Below, one piece after another: positions 7,573 through 17,021 of a DNA stretch of 64,000 nt (position 1 is the stretch's first letter; the number at the start of each line of letters is the position of its first letter). The notes under the pieces were generated by a model, which saw nothing but the letters and a program-made list of their open reading frames with translations, was not told where the DNA came from and ran no database searches. The position numbers and the translations under genes were made by a program. The stretch is from Shouchella xiaoxiensis (GTDB taxonomy: Bacteria; Bacillota; Bacilli; Bacillales; Bacillaceae_D), in the NCBI RefSeq assembly GCF_016907895.1, contig NZ_JAFBCV010000005.1, forward strand, positions 124,001 to 188,000, given 5' to 3'.

Positions 7573-9231
7573 CTATTGATTTGCAATTGATCGACCGGCA
7601 ACCCGTCCACTAAATAGACAGCCACCTAGAAATGTTCCTTCCAACGCGCGATAACCATGAACGCCACCCCCTCCAAATCCTGCTACTTCTCCTGCTGCAA
7701 ACAGCCCGTCCAGTGGCTTCCCATCTGCTCCAATAACACGAGCAGATAAATCCGTCTGAAGACCACCAAGCGTTTTCCGACTAACAAGATGAAGCTTTAC
7801 GGCAAACAACGGACCGTTTTTTGGATCTAATAAGCGATGTGGCTTTTCAACTCGAACCCATTTGTCACCACGATACGTTCGCGCCTGACGAATCGCCATT
7901 AGCTGCTGATCTTTTGAAAACCGATTATCCAGCTCCCGATCTCGAGCAGCAATCTGCTTGTGGATAAACGCTTCATCAAGCCAGGGACCTTCACCCATGC
8001 TGTTCATTTTGTGAACAAGTGCAGAAAGCGAGTGGGCTGATACGAAGTCCTCTCCTTTCTCAATAAAGGCTTGTACCGGATCAGGGGCTCCAGGTAAGAT
8101 ACGCTTTAACACATGGCTAATCTTCTTATTCGTTAAATCTGGGTTTTGCTCCGAGCCTGATAGCGCAAATTCCCGCTCAATCATTGCTTTTGATAAAATA
8201 AACCACGAGTGGCTGTAGCCCGTATCTTGAATCGCCTTTAAGCTTGCTAATGTATCGAAACCAGGAAAATTCGGCGAACCGAAACGTTTTCCTGTTGCAT
8301 CAAGCCAAATGGAGGAGGGGCCAGGTAGAATGCGAATACCATGATTATCCCAGACAGGTGTATGATTACGAATGCCTTCTGTGTAGTGCCACATCCGATC
8401 GGGATTAACAACTCGTGCCCCTGCTGCTTCAGCTATGCCGATCATTCGACCATCGACATGGGCAGGAACACCGGCAATCATCTGCCCAGGCGGCTCTCCT
8501 AGCCACTTAGGCCAATTTTTCTTGATTAGTTCCATATTAGCACCAATTCCGCCGCTTGTGACGAGAATATGTTCTGCGTAGAATTCAAATTCACTTTGCA
8601 CGTCACGGTTACTTGGTTCTCCACGAGCAGCATTGCTCGTTGCTAAAATTGTCCCTGCTACACCCGTTGCTTTATTTCCTTGAAGAAGGATCTGGTCGAC
8701 ACGGTGACGAGGACGATATTTGATAATGCCTTGCTTGCGAAAAGTGTTAAATTTATGTAGAAATGGAGCAAGAATGGCTGGTCCTGTCCCCCAGACAATA
8801 TGAAAGCGGGGAACCGAATTCCCGTGCCCGTCGGCAAGTGAACCGCCTCGTTCAGCCCAACCAACAACCGGGAAGAACCGAATCCCTAACGAATGTAGCC
8901 AGCTCCGTTTTTCTCCAGCAGCAAAATCAACATAAGCTTCTGCCCATTTATGTCCCCAGAAATCTTCACCTTGGCTCGATTCCAAGCGATCAAAACCTGC
9001 CGTCCCCAGCCAGTCTTGCCAAGCAAGCTCCTTCGTATCTTTAATGCCCATTCTTCTTTGCTCAGGTGAATTTACGAGAAACAGCCCGCCAAACGACCAC
9101 CACGCCTGTCCTCCTATTGAAGCCTCTGGCTCTTGATCAAGCACTAATACATGTTTATTCGCTTCTGCTATCTCTGTTGCTGCGACAAGACCTGCCAAGC
9201 CTGCCCCTACAATTATTGCATCATACTTCAT
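7573..9231 (-). CDS. FAD-dependent dehydrogenase (fumarate reductase/ketosteroid dehydrogenase-like, COG3573 type)
   Basis: About 552 residues. The FAD-binding GxGxxG motif IIVGAGLAGLVAATEIA is at the N-terminus, and the C-terminus closes the FAD site with LFAAGEVAGFGGGGVHGYRALEGTFLGG. The middle holds a fumarate reductase-type capping domain. Bacterial proteins of this group are annotated as FAD-binding dehydrogenases with unknown substrate. ATG at 9231 follows GAGGAG by 8 bases; the GTG at 9240 is the alternative. It is the first gene of a leftward unit with the MOSC and 2-hydroxyacid dehydrogenase genes. Confidence 0.88.
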   Translation of the reverse strand: MKYDAIIVGAGLAGLVAATEIAEANKHVLVLDQEPEASIGGQAWWSFGGLFLVNSPEQRRMGIKDTKELAWQDWLGTAGFDRLESSQGEDFWGHKWAEAYVDFAAGEKRSWLHSLGIRFFPVVGWAERGGSLADGHGNSVPRFHIVWGTGPAILAPFLHKFNTFRKQGIIKYRPRHRVDQILLQGNKATGVAGTILATSNAARGEPSNRDVQSEFEFYAEHILVTSGGIGANMELIKKNWPKWLGEPPGQMIAGVPAHVDGRMIGIAEAAGARVVNPDRMWHYTEGIRNHTPVWDNHGIRILPGPSSIWLDATGKRFGSPNFPGFDTLASLKAIQDTGYSHSWFILSKAMIEREFALSGSEQNPDLTNKKISHVLKRILPGAPDPVQAFIEKGEDFVSAHSLSALVHKMNSMGEGPWLDEAFIHKQIAARDRELDNRFSKDQQLMAIRQARTYRGDKWVRVEKPHRLLDPKNGPLFAVKLHLVSRKTLGGLQTDLSARVIGADGKPLDGLFAAGEVAGFGGGGVHGYRALEGTFLGGCLFSGRVAGRSIANQ

Positions 9232-9394
9232 CGCATTCACTCCTCATAGCATTACTACTACATCACACAGTCGTTTTCCTGTAAAATGCAACTAAAAGTG
9301 CGTTTTAAAAAAAGTTTAGATTTCTCAAACATTTCTCCAACAGTTTCTGCTTCTGAAACGTTATCTCTATGAAACCGGCTTTAAGGAATGGATG

Positions 9395-9862
9395 ATGCTC
9401 ATGCAGTTTTACCGCAGAATAGAAAATGATTTACGCCGATTTGCTGCTTCTATTGCACGGCATCAGCAAGAAGCGGATGATTTAATTCAGTCCGCCTGGG
9501 AGAAAGCTTTATATGTGCAAGACATTGAAACATGGCCTTACTACAAGCAAAAAGCGTGGTTTTACCGCGTGATGAAAAATCAATTGATTGATTTAAAACG
9601 GAAACAAGCGAAAGAAAGCTCCTACACGGATGAACGAGATGAGCCCGTTTTTATTGTCAGTGGCTATTCGGCAATAGAAATGATTGAGCTATTAGAAAGC
9701 CTCACGCCTACACAGAGCTCGATTGTTTTTAAACGTTATTGGGTTGGTCTCTCCAGTCAAGAAATTGGCGAACAGCTGCAAATTCCTGCATCAACTGTTC
9801 GTTACCAGCTAGCAAACGCCATTCAAACATTGCGTTCATTATTAAAGGAGGAATTGAAATGA
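9395..9862 (+). CDS. RNA polymerase sigma factor, sigma-70 family (ECF-like)
   Basis: About 155 residues. Region 2 spans residues 10-75 (EADDLIQSAWEKAL, WFYRVMKNQLIDLKRK) and region 4 spans about 100-153 (LESLTPTQSSIVFKRYWVGLSSQEIGEQL, then STVRYQLANAIQTL as the recognition helix). This is the two-domain architecture of an extracytoplasmic function sigma factor, though no recognisable anti-sigma factor follows. Candidate ATGs are 9392 and 9395; AAGGA at 9383-9387 is better spaced for 9395. Its stop overlaps the next start as ATGA, so the partner protein is made in step with it. Confidence 0.88.
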   Translation: MLMQFYRRIENDLRRFAASIARHQQEADDLIQSAWEKALYVQDIETWPYYKQKAWFYRVMKNQLIDLKRKQAKESSYTDERDEPVFIVSGYSAIEMIELLESLTPTQSSIVFKRYWVGLSSQEIGEQLQIPASTVRYQLANAIQTLRSLLKEELK

Positions 9863-11049
9863 AACGAACCTTGAAGAATATCGGTGTGTTAAATCTATTA
9901 AATGCTACAGAAAAAAGTATTGAAAACATTGAGGCGATAAAAAACGTCGGCGTTGTGATTTATTCGAGTGAGACAGCCCATCTTATACCGATGTTAAACA
10001 TTAAAAATTTAGGTGAATCCATTTGTACAGGTAAAGATATCCGTTTAATAACGGGGATGTTTACAATTGATGCCGCTTTTCTTCGAGCAGCAACAGAACC
10101 ACTCACTTTAGTTGTCACAGGTATTGTCACTTTTGCCGCAGATGTAACAGAAGAATTGATAAAAACAACGAAGTGCCGCGTCATTATTGTCGGTGTAACG
10201 TTTACTCCAAATCACTTAAAAGGGTACGTCAATTTACTTATTGAACAACATACAGGTGTCATTACTGGATACAAGAACACGGAACCGATTTTTCGCGCGG
10301 GAGAAGTGGAACTAACAAATGGCTTACTGCAATCATTAACTGATCAGAGCACCTTTGTCGTCAACGGTTCTTTGAGCCTTTCACCTGATCTCGACTTTAA
10401 TCATTTCTCTGCGAAAATCGCCGCTTTAATTGTTAATGGTGGACTACTATGTTACCAAAATCAAGAGGCGGGAGTGATGTCGAGAACAACGATTAATGGA
10501 ACACAAACCATCATTCCTACAGACTATACGATTTTAAAATCAACGATGCAGCTCACAAACCGGAGCATTCGCCGCTTTAAAAACCAAGCAGTCCACGCAT
10601 CGAAGCCACTAATTATCCAAAGTGATGTGACGCGTGAAGCCTTTTCTTCAGCTTTCAAAGCAATCGACTCTTCTTCTTACCTCATCTGTCATGAGAATCT
10701 GGAGGATTTAGCGTATGAAGCCCTTGATCAACTCGAAACCGACGTTTTCACGTATTCGCATCACCTAAAGTATGTGGAAAAAGAAGAATGGGGCAATGCC
10801 GAGCTCGAAGCCATTAGCGATCATACGCTTATTGTTGTTGCTAAAACATTAACGCTTCGTGATGTTACGTTAGAGCTGCTTCAGCAGAAAAACATCTCCA
10901 TCATCTTACTTGGCGAAATTCATATCCCTGATCCATCCTATGCATCTGCCATTCGCTCGTTTATTACCGTCAATAATGGTGTCATTGTTGACCTTTCGGA
11001 AAAAGGAGAGGATCACACTTTAGCCAACATGGGGCAGCTTACGCTCTAG
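9859..11049 (+). CDS. Unknown repeat protein coupled to the sigma factor (beta-solenoid/bactofilin-like)
   Basis: 396 residues, not assigned to a named family. It is rich in short Val/Ile/Gly beta-strand units (KNVGVVIYSSETAHL, LTLVVTGIVTF, IAALIVNGGLLC, TFVVNGSLSL) suggestive of a beta-solenoid like bactofilins. I see no signal peptide, no membrane helix and no anti-sigma motif. The start is the ATG at 9859 with AAAGGAGG 7 bases upstream, overlapping the sigma-factor stop by 4 bases. This tight coupling suggests that it is either the regulator or the main effector of the sigma factor, but this is inference from position only. Confidence 0.75.
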   Translation: MKRTLKNIGVLNLLNATEKSIENIEAIKNVGVVIYSSETAHLIPMLNIKNLGESICTGKDIRLITGMFTIDAAFLRAATEPLTLVVTGIVTFAADVTEELIKTTKCRVIIVGVTFTPNHLKGYVNLLIEQHTGVITGYKNTEPIFRAGEVELTNGLLQSLTDQSTFVVNGSLSLSPDLDFNHFSAKIAALIVNGGLLCYQNQEAGVMSRTTINGTQTIIPTDYTILKSTMQLTNRSIRRFKNQAVHASKPLIIQSDVTREAFSSAFKAIDSSSYLICHENLEDLAYEALDQLETDVFTYSHHLKYVEKEEWGNAELEAISDHTLIVVAKTLTLRDVTLELLQQKNISIILLGEIHIPDPSYASAIRSFITVNNGVIVDLSEKGEDHTLANMGQLTL

Positions 11050-11062
11050 AAAGGAGCCTACT

Positions 11063-12415
11063 GTGCAAACAAGAGAAGATCGGCTTTGCCAGATAGAAGA
11101 ACTACGTGAAGAAGCTCAAAATGAGGCTTTAGCCAGGCAATACAAGCATGAGAAGAAACCTGAATCCCTTTGGCAAGTGCATGGATTTAACAAACTATTA
11201 ATCTCTTATAGCATTTCAACGATTGGGCAATGGTTTGACATGATTGCCCTTATGGTTATTTTCGGCTATATTTGGCAAGCTAGTCCCTTCATGCTTGCCC
11301 TTATCCCGATCGCCTATGCTTTGCCAAAAGTTCTCTTTAGTCAGTTTGCTGGCGTCTTTGCTGAGCGGGTTAATAAGCTTAAACTAATGGCAGGGGCGGA
11401 TTTATTAACCGTCCCGCTAACGATCGGGCTATTCTTTGCACCGTCACCGGTCATAGCGCTTATCTTGTTATCCTTAAGAGCATCAGTGACCGTCGTTCAT
11501 TATCCAGCACAACAAAGCTTAGTTCGTGAGCTAGTCCCTTCAAGCTTACGCATTAAAGCGGTTACTTGGATTGGTGGCGTCAACCAAGCAGCCAAAATAA
11601 TCGCTCCACTCGCAGGTGGAGCACTGCTCGCATTTACAACGCCTCATTTACTGTTGTTACTAAATGCGTCTGCATTTTTTCTATCAGCGCTTATTCTTCT
11701 TTCAATAACAAAAAGCTATAGACCGACAAAACAGGCACAAGCGAGTAAACAGGAATCAGACGCCCCACCTTTTTTTACACAGTGGCGCAGAGGCTGGGTT
11801 GTTCTATTCAGAAACAAGCTATTGCTTTGGCCTCTCTTACTAATGTTAATCGGGATCAGTGCGATACAATTAGTCGATTCGATGTTTCCAGTTCTGTTTC
11901 GGGAACTTCTGCCCAATCGTCCAGAAGTATTGACATGGCTAATTACATCAATTGGCTTAGGCGCTTTACTAATGATGACCTTCCTTAACCGCTTTAAAGC
12001 ATTTAACCGTCCTCTAATCTGGGTCTGCCTGGCTAAACTGCTTATTGCTCTTTCCTTTCTCGGTTTAGGCTTTTTGCAAGCAGGCTTTTCTATCTATCTG
12101 TTGCTGCTCTTAGGGGTACTATGTGGATTTGGCACTGGTATTGCGCTCATTTTATCGAGCTACATCATTCAAACGATTCCGGCAGAAAATGAAGTCAGTT
12201 TAGTAGCTGGAATATTTGAAACATTAACAAGTGCCTCTGTTTTCATGTCTCCTTTACTCGGAGCGCTATTCGTCTCTGCTATCGGCGTTCAGCCTGCTTT
12301 TGCTCTATGTGGAATCTTGTTAATTCTCTTTGCCAGCGGTGGCGGTATCATTAGTAATAGAGAGAAAAAATTAATGAAACAATTACGTTTCCAAAGAACG
12401 GAGCAAGCTTCTTAA
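11063..12415 (+). CDS. MFS transporter
   Basis: 450 residues. After a hydrophilic 45-residue N-terminus rich in Glu, about 12 hydrophobic segments follow (SYSISTIGQWFDMIALMVIF onward), with FAGVFAERVNKLKLM matching the MFS loop 2-3 signature of the macrolide/enterobactin exporter group. The GTG start at 11063 has AAAGGAG upstream. It lies 13 bases after the unknown repeat protein and is closed by a terminator, so it belongs to the sigma-factor operon. The substrate is unknown; efflux is likely from the subfamily. Confidence 0.85.
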   Translation: MQTREDRLCQIEELREEAQNEALARQYKHEKKPESLWQVHGFNKLLISYSISTIGQWFDMIALMVIFGYIWQASPFMLALIPIAYALPKVLFSQFAGVFAERVNKLKLMAGADLLTVPLTIGLFFAPSPVIALILLSLRASVTVVHYPAQQSLVRELVPSSLRIKAVTWIGGVNQAAKIIAPLAGGALLAFTTPHLLLLLNASAFFLSALILLSITKSYRPTKQAQASKQESDAPPFFTQWRRGWVVLFRNKLLLWPLLLMLIGISAIQLVDSMFPVLFRELLPNRPEVLTWLITSIGLGALLMMTFLNRFKAFNRPLIWVCLAKLLIALSFLGLGFLQAGFSIYLLLLLGVLCGFGTGIALILSSYIIQTIPAENEVSLVAGIFETLTSASVFMSPLLGALFVSAIGVQPAFALCGILLILFASGGGIISNREKKLMKQLRFQRTEQAS

Positions 12416-12420
12416 CAGAA

Positions 12421-12452
12421 AACGTCCCTCATATTTATGAGAGACGTTGTTT
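12421..12452. terminator. Bidirectional terminator
   Basis: The hairpin AACGTC-CTCAT/ATGAG-GACGTT (12421-12448, one mismatch) is followed by GTTTTATTATT. It separates the convergent MFS and lipoprotein genes and has a T-rich side on both strands. Confidence 0.75.
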
Positions 12453-12454
12453 TA

Positions 12455-13813
12455 TTATTGAATAAAAGCGCTGATAAGTGGTTCCTCATCTAATAACAGA
12501 TAACCTCCACCTGCACGATTAACCTCAACCGTAACTTCTCTTGCCGGCATTAATGATTCTCCATCAATCCGATCCATTACTTCAACAAGAACAGAAATAA
12601 GCTCTTCCTCGGTAATGTTTTCGTCATAATTCCCATTGCTCAATTCTTCCGTTAAGAGCAAATCAAGCTCTCGATCAATAGCCAACATGTCTAGCCCTTC
12701 AATACTAACCTCAACCATAAATGTGTCTTCTGACATAGCGCTTGAATCAAGGATGAGGTAGTTTGTTTTTGCAAACTGGCTGAGAAATGCATCCGCATAA
12801 TCATTAATAATTTCATCACTTAAATCCAAACCTTCAAAGCCTAAACTAAGACCTAGCTGAAACTCATCTCGAAAACTTTGCTGATAGTCTTCTCCTGACG
12901 CTCTTTTCTCATCCTCTTCTTCCTCACCTGGAACACGCTCAACATACTCATCGACGTTTTGAAAAACGCCTGCTTGAATTAGGGCATCAACATAGTCCTG
13001 TGATTCTTGTTCATACTGCTCCTGTTGATCATAAGACAAGTTTCCAACAGCAACGAGATCTTTATCTGGTTTTTCAATTGCCGCAACTTCATCAAATAAT
13101 GAAAATAAATGACTTCCTTCAATTTCCATCTCTTGTTCGTAACTTTGAACACGTAACTCATAATCAGCAACATATTGATAACTCATAATTCGGTTCGTGT
13201 CTTCATCAACGTCAAATGAGAGTTCAAATGCATTAATGGTCGCTTGGTCTAACGGAACATCTTCAGGTTCTTCTGAGATAATAAAAGCTGCAGATTCAAT
13301 AAATTCACGAGCAAACGCCGGAACAAGTAGCTCTTGTGCTTCTTCATCTCCATTATACGTCAGGCGGTATGAACCATCATTATCCGTTAGGTCAAATCGT
13401 TCAAAAAAGGCTTCGTCAAACTGCTTAAAGTAAGCGATTGGATTTTGATGCTCTTCACGCCAGCCATCCAGAATTTTTTCTTCTTCCTCTTCATCCTGAT
13501 AACTCATTTCGCTTATATACATAAAATCTTCGCTATCCTTGTAAGCAATCGTTCCGTATTCCTCTTCAATATGTGTAACACCATTGGTAAAATCATAGGA
13601 AGCTACACCTTCTTTTTGCATTCCATACATTCCAGTATGATTAAATGCTACTTCCAACGATTCCAACTGACCATGATTCTCTTCAATTAATGCCATTAAT
13701 TCTGAAACTGTTAAATCTTCCTGTTGCTCCTCATCTCCCCCCGTCTCTTCCGCATCCTGATTGCAGGCAACTAATAAACTGAACCCAACTAAAGTCAATA
13801 AATATTTCCTCAT
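12455..13813 (-). CDS. Acidic lipoprotein of unknown function
   Basis: 452 residues. It begins MRKYLLTLVGFSLLVAC, a type II signal with the lipobox LVAC and Cys17 as the lipidated residue, followed by a very acidic linker (TGGDEEQQED). The N-terminal 230 residues look like the DUF6612-type lipoprotein domain that resembles LolA/LppX folds; the C-terminal part is another globular acidic domain. It is anchored outside the membrane. The ATG at 13813 is preceded by AGGGGAG. Function is unknown; it stands alone between terminator and promoter regions. Confidence 0.8.
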   Translation of the reverse strand: MRKYLLTLVGFSLLVACNQDAEETGGDEEQQEDLTVSELMALIEENHGQLESLEVAFNHTGMYGMQKEGVASYDFTNGVTHIEEEYGTIAYKDSEDFMYISEMSYQDEEEEEKILDGWREEHQNPIAYFKQFDEAFFERFDLTDNDGSYRLTYNGDEEAQELLVPAFAREFIESAAFIISEEPEDVPLDQATINAFELSFDVDEDTNRIMSYQYVADYELRVQSYEQEMEIEGSHLFSLFDEVAAIEKPDKDLVAVGNLSYDQQEQYEQESQDYVDALIQAGVFQNVDEYVERVPGEEEEDEKRASGEDYQQSFRDEFQLGLSLGFEGLDLSDEIINDYADAFLSQFAKTNYLILDSSAMSEDTFMVEVSIEGLDMLAIDRELDLLLTEELSNGNYDENITEEELISVLVEVMDRIDGESLMPAREVTVEVNRAGGGYLLLDEEPLISAFIQ

Positions 13814-14079
13814 ATTTCTATTCTCCCCTTTACACTTCCTGTATTTGCTAATGAATTACACCTATCTTTACCCAAACCAAATCACACATAATCCTGTTTT
13901 ATCAGACTATTTTATTTTAATTTACTTTTTTATCGGTATTATTTCATACGACCTTTATTCATAAAGGTTTCATTAGGCTTCTAGAAAGATATGTATGAAG
14001 CAGATTTGATTTTCATATTGCTTACTTGACCAGTCAGAATGATTTATACTTGTACTATCAATGGTAAAGGAGACTACGT

Positions 14080-14994
14080 ATGAACATATTATCAGTAGGT
14101 GCTGGAGGAATAGGTGGGTATTTTGGAGCTCGATTAGTTGAAAAAGGCGAAGATGTAACGTTTCTTGTGCGACAACAGCGAAGAAAACAGTTAGCTGAAA
14201 GCGGCTTAACCGTTAAAAGTATTCATGGCGACTATTCTTTTTCACCAAAATTAGTTACTGCAGCTGATCAAGACCAGGGTCCGTTTGACCTTGTTTTATT
14301 TACAACGAAATCCTATCAGCTTCAGCAAGCAATTGAAGATGTACGTCCATTTGTCCATGAGAAAACCATTATCCTTCCTTTGTTAAACGGCGTAGCTCAT
14401 TTCGACCAATTAAAACAAGCATTTGGAGACCGTGTGATTGGTGGACTTTGTTTTATTGAAACATCGCTTGCAGATGATGGTTCCATTTTACAAGAGAGTC
14501 AAATTCACCGACTCGCCTACGGTGAATGGGATGGCCAGGAAACTGAACGAATGAAGCAGCTTCAGCAACTCTTTTCAGGTACGAAAGCAGACTTTGTATA
14601 CAGTGGACAAGTTGATACGGAAATCTGGCATAAGTATTTATTTATTACAGTTGCATCTGGAGTTACAACGCTATTCCGCTCAGCAATCGGTCCGATTCGG
14701 GACTCCGAACAAGGCTATGATTATATCAGAACGGTTCTAGCTGAATGCGCTTTAATTATGACACATGAACAAGCGCCAATAAGTGAGGAAATCGTCGCAA
14801 CCCACATGAAGACATTTGAATCCATTTCCCATTCAATGAAATCATCGATGTTGCGCGATATGGAGCGCGGTGCAGAGACAGAGGGAGATCATCTGCAGGG
14901 CCATTTATTGCAACTTGCCGACAAGCATAAGCTTCATGTCCCCCTCCTAACGACCATTTATCAAAATGTATTAATTTATAACTTGAATCGTTAA
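14080..14994 (+). CDS. Ketopantoate reductase family oxidoreductase (PanE/ApbA-like)
   Basis: 304 residues. The NADPH-binding motif GAGGIGGYFGARL is at residues 7-19, and TTKSYQL near 85 and LLNGVAH near 110 are family blocks; the C-terminal domain has the IWHKYLFI segment with the catalytic Lys. The family reduces 2-dehydropantoate to pantoate, but Bacillaceae often carry several paralogues of unclear substrate, so no symbol is given. RBS AAAGGAG before ATG 14080. The short palindrome TGACCAGTCA lies about 45 bases upstream. Monocistronic. Confidence 0.87.
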   Translation: MNILSVGAGGIGGYFGARLVEKGEDVTFLVRQQRRKQLAESGLTVKSIHGDYSFSPKLVTAADQDQGPFDLVLFTTKSYQLQQAIEDVRPFVHEKTIILPLLNGVAHFDQLKQAFGDRVIGGLCFIETSLADDGSILQESQIHRLAYGEWDGQETERMKQLQQLFSGTKADFVYSGQVDTEIWHKYLFITVASGVTTLFRSAIGPIRDSEQGYDYIRTVLAECALIMTHEQAPISEEIVATHMKTFESISHSMKSSMLRDMERGAETEGDHLQGHLLQLADKHKLHVPLLTTIYQNVLIYNLNR

Positions 14995-15019
14995 AAAGCT
15001 ATCGAATAAAAACTGATGA

Positions 15020-15511
15020 TTACACGTCTTTCTCTAGATAAGCCTCTTCCATTAATTGAGTTAATGCGGTTGCAATTTTGTCTCTTAATAGACCGTGCTG
15101 CTCCTCTTTGTAAGAATCATCGTTACTTTTCCAGTGCTCAGCTGGGTAATCCCAGACAGGACGACTGATGCGCTCCGGTGGCTCTGAATGATAGCGCGGA
15201 AAAATATGCGTGTGCAAGAATGCGTCTGTGTTTCCATAGATTGAATAATTAATACGCTTTGCCCCCGTTGCTCGTAGGACAGCTTCACCGACTAAGCTTG
15301 CATCGGACAAATACGCCGTTCTTTCGGGCATTGGTAACGCTTCAAGGGACTCTACCGTTTTCTTCGGTAAGAACACGCAATAACCGGGTAGGAACTGCGT
15401 ATCTCCCATAACGGCAAAACCGCTGCTCATCTCAGTAATGACCAGTGGATTCTCACCTCTAAGAGCAGATCCAATCCGATCGCTTTTCCAGTCTTCATTA
15501 AATTGCGTCAT
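15020..15511 (-). CDS. HIT-superfamily protein
   Basis: 163 residues. The histidine-triad-like block AFLHTHIFPRYHSEP near residue 105 places it with HIT hydrolases/transferases, although the spacing differs from the canonical HxHxHxx. Nucleotide hydrolysis is plausible, with unknown substrate. The ATG at 15511 is chosen because AAAGGAG precedes it by 8 bases; a longer start at 15529 lacks an RBS. Convergent with the ketopantoate reductase-like gene. Confidence 0.75.
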   Translation of the reverse strand: MTQFNEDWKSDRIGSALRGENPLVITEMSSGFAVMGDTQFLPGYCVFLPKKTVESLEALPMPERTAYLSDASLVGEAVLRATGAKRINYSIYGNTDAFLHTHIFPRYHSEPPERISRPVWDYPAEHWKSNDDSYKEEQHGLLRDKIATALTQLMEEAYLEKDV

Positions 15512-15544
15512 TTTTTTCACTCCTTTCATTTCTTTTAGTTTAAC

Positions 15545-15585
15545 AGAAAAAAGCCTTAGCTCGTTTGAACTGAGCTAAGGCTTTT
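15545..15585 (-). terminator. Terminator of the acid-sugar operon
   Basis: The stem AAAAGCCTTAGCTC/GAGCTAAGGCTTTT (15549-15585) is followed on the minus strand by TTTTCTGTT, just after the kinase stop codon. Confidence 0.85.
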
Positions 15586-15587
15586 GC

Positions 15588-17021
15588 TTATTTTAATCCT
15601 TCAAGTACTTCAACGGCTTCTTTTAACGTTTCCGGTTGACCGACGTTTCCAGGGAAAATCACATAGGCTTTTCCAGGGAACTTGCTCTCCATTCCTGTTT
15701 TCCAAACAGGAATTCCAGGCTTAATCTGACCAGCTACTTCTGCTCGTTTAACGGATAAGCCAACGGTACCGATGCTGCTTGACGTAATTCCGCCTTTTGC
15801 AATGATATAGCTCGGTTCAACCGTTAAATCATGGATGATGCTTGTGACAGCATCCGAAATTTTAATTGATTGTTTTAATTCTTCTTCTTTCATATTGTCA
15901 CCAAGATCAAGTCGCTCTCTGCGCGTGTAATAGACCACAGATTGCCCCTGTTGAATCGCTTCTTCACATGCAAGGCGCACGCGTTCTGTTTCTTTTTGGA
16001 ATTTGTCAGCGTCTTGAACAAGATGCACGTCAAATTCAATTCCTTTCACAACGCCACTGTCCAGTAGATGTTTTAGTTGTTCTGTTGTTTTTTGTACATG
16101 TGAGCCAACTGCGATAATCCCACCATTTGTATTTCCAGGAGTGATTAAATCATCTCTCGTAAGTAAAGGCTTGTCGCTAATACCACCAAGAATTTTTGTT
16201 AACGCCGCGGCGCTTCTGCAAATAAATTGCTTTCCTTCTTTAAGAGCCTGCATAAAAGCTGTAGAAAAGACTTCAACATCTTCATAACCAACTGCGTTCA
16301 CAACTACTTTTTGAAAATGACTTGCTTCCATTAGCTGTGCTTTGATTGCATCTATACGCTGTGCACGCAAGTCCTCGAGTGAGATATAGATCGTGTTTTC
16401 TTTTGTATACTGTCCTGCCGTTTTTTCTTCAATCCATTCGCCTAAGTGAGAAGCAGCAAAACCAAATGTCCGGTCGTGAGCAAACTCAGTTTCACCCGCT
16501 GGGACAAGCTCCTCTCCGCTTTGTACATAATGGACGTTATCAATCGTAAAACGGCCGCCCTCTTTAAAGAATGGAATAATGATCTCTCCGGCAAACTGAG
16601 TCTCTATATGGGCTTCAATTGTTTGCTTTAATGTCTCTGTTTCCAGTGGATAGTGACCACGTAATGTGGAGTCACCTCGGCTAATAAGTACATATGGAGT
16701 GCCAACTTCATCAGAAACGGTCTGAACGCGCTCGGCAATCTCTTGATGGCACTTTTTCGTTTCTTCTTCAGTAAAGCCGCGGGAATTTGTTAAAATAAAG
16801 AACATCGATTGGTCTTCTTGAAATCCAGTTTGAATCGAGCTTTTATCCCAATCTGTAAAAACGGAAACGCCGTGAACGGTTTGAATTCCGGTTGGATCAT
16901 CATCAAGCACGACAATTTTATGATTTGAATGAGCTAACTCCGCTTTTAAAGCGGCTTTTGTCGCTTCTCGTTCAACATCAGGTATTGCTTTAAAAGCTTC
17001 TTTTGCATTTAGTGGTTTCAC
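15588..17021 (-). CDS. Four-carbon acid-sugar kinase family protein (DUF1537/OtnK-like)
   Basis: 477 residues, the usual size. The N-terminal domain has IVVLDDDPTGIQTVHGV near residue 35 and SRGDSTLRGHYPLE near 115; the C-terminal nucleotide-binding domain has YIIAKGGITSSSIG near 410 and FPGNVG near 460. The family phosphorylates 3-oxo-tetronates or threonate-type acids. It starts at GTG 17021, overlapping the upstream dehydrogenase stop as GTGA, so both are co-translated. The exact sugar acid cannot be read from sequence. Confidence 0.88.
   Translation of the reverse strand: MKPLNAKEAFKAIPDVEREATKAALKAELAHSNHKIVVLDDDPTGIQTVHGVSVFTDWDKSSIQTGFQEDQSMFFILTNSRGFTEEETKKCHQEIAERVQTVSDEVGTPYVLISRGDSTLRGHYPLETETLKQTIEAHIETQFAGEIIIPFFKEGGRFTIDNVHYVQSGEELVPAGETEFAHDRTFGFAASHLGEWIEEKTAGQYTKENTIYISLEDLRAQRIDAIKAQLMEASHFQKVVVNAVGYEDVEVFSTAFMQALKEGKQFICRSAAALTKILGGISDKPLLTRDDLITPGNTNGGIIAVGSHVQKTTEQLKHLLDSGVVKGIEFDVHLVQDADKFQKETERVRLACEEAIQQGQSVVYYTRRERLDLGDNMKEEELKQSIKISDAVTSIIHDLTVEPSYIIAKGGITSSSIGTVGLSVKRAEVAGQIKPGIPVWKTGMESKFPGKAYVIFPGNVGQPETLKEAVEVLEGLK

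Noticed and set aside
9354-9391. TGAAAC near 9354 followed 16 bases later by CGGC as an autoregulated ECF promoter
   Set aside because: The -10 is not the usual CGTC and the start point would fall on the RBS of the sigma gene, leaving no leader.
14026-14046. TGACCAGTCA palindrome upstream of the ketopantoate reductase-like gene as an operator
   Set aside because: Only 4-base arms; too short to support without comparative data.
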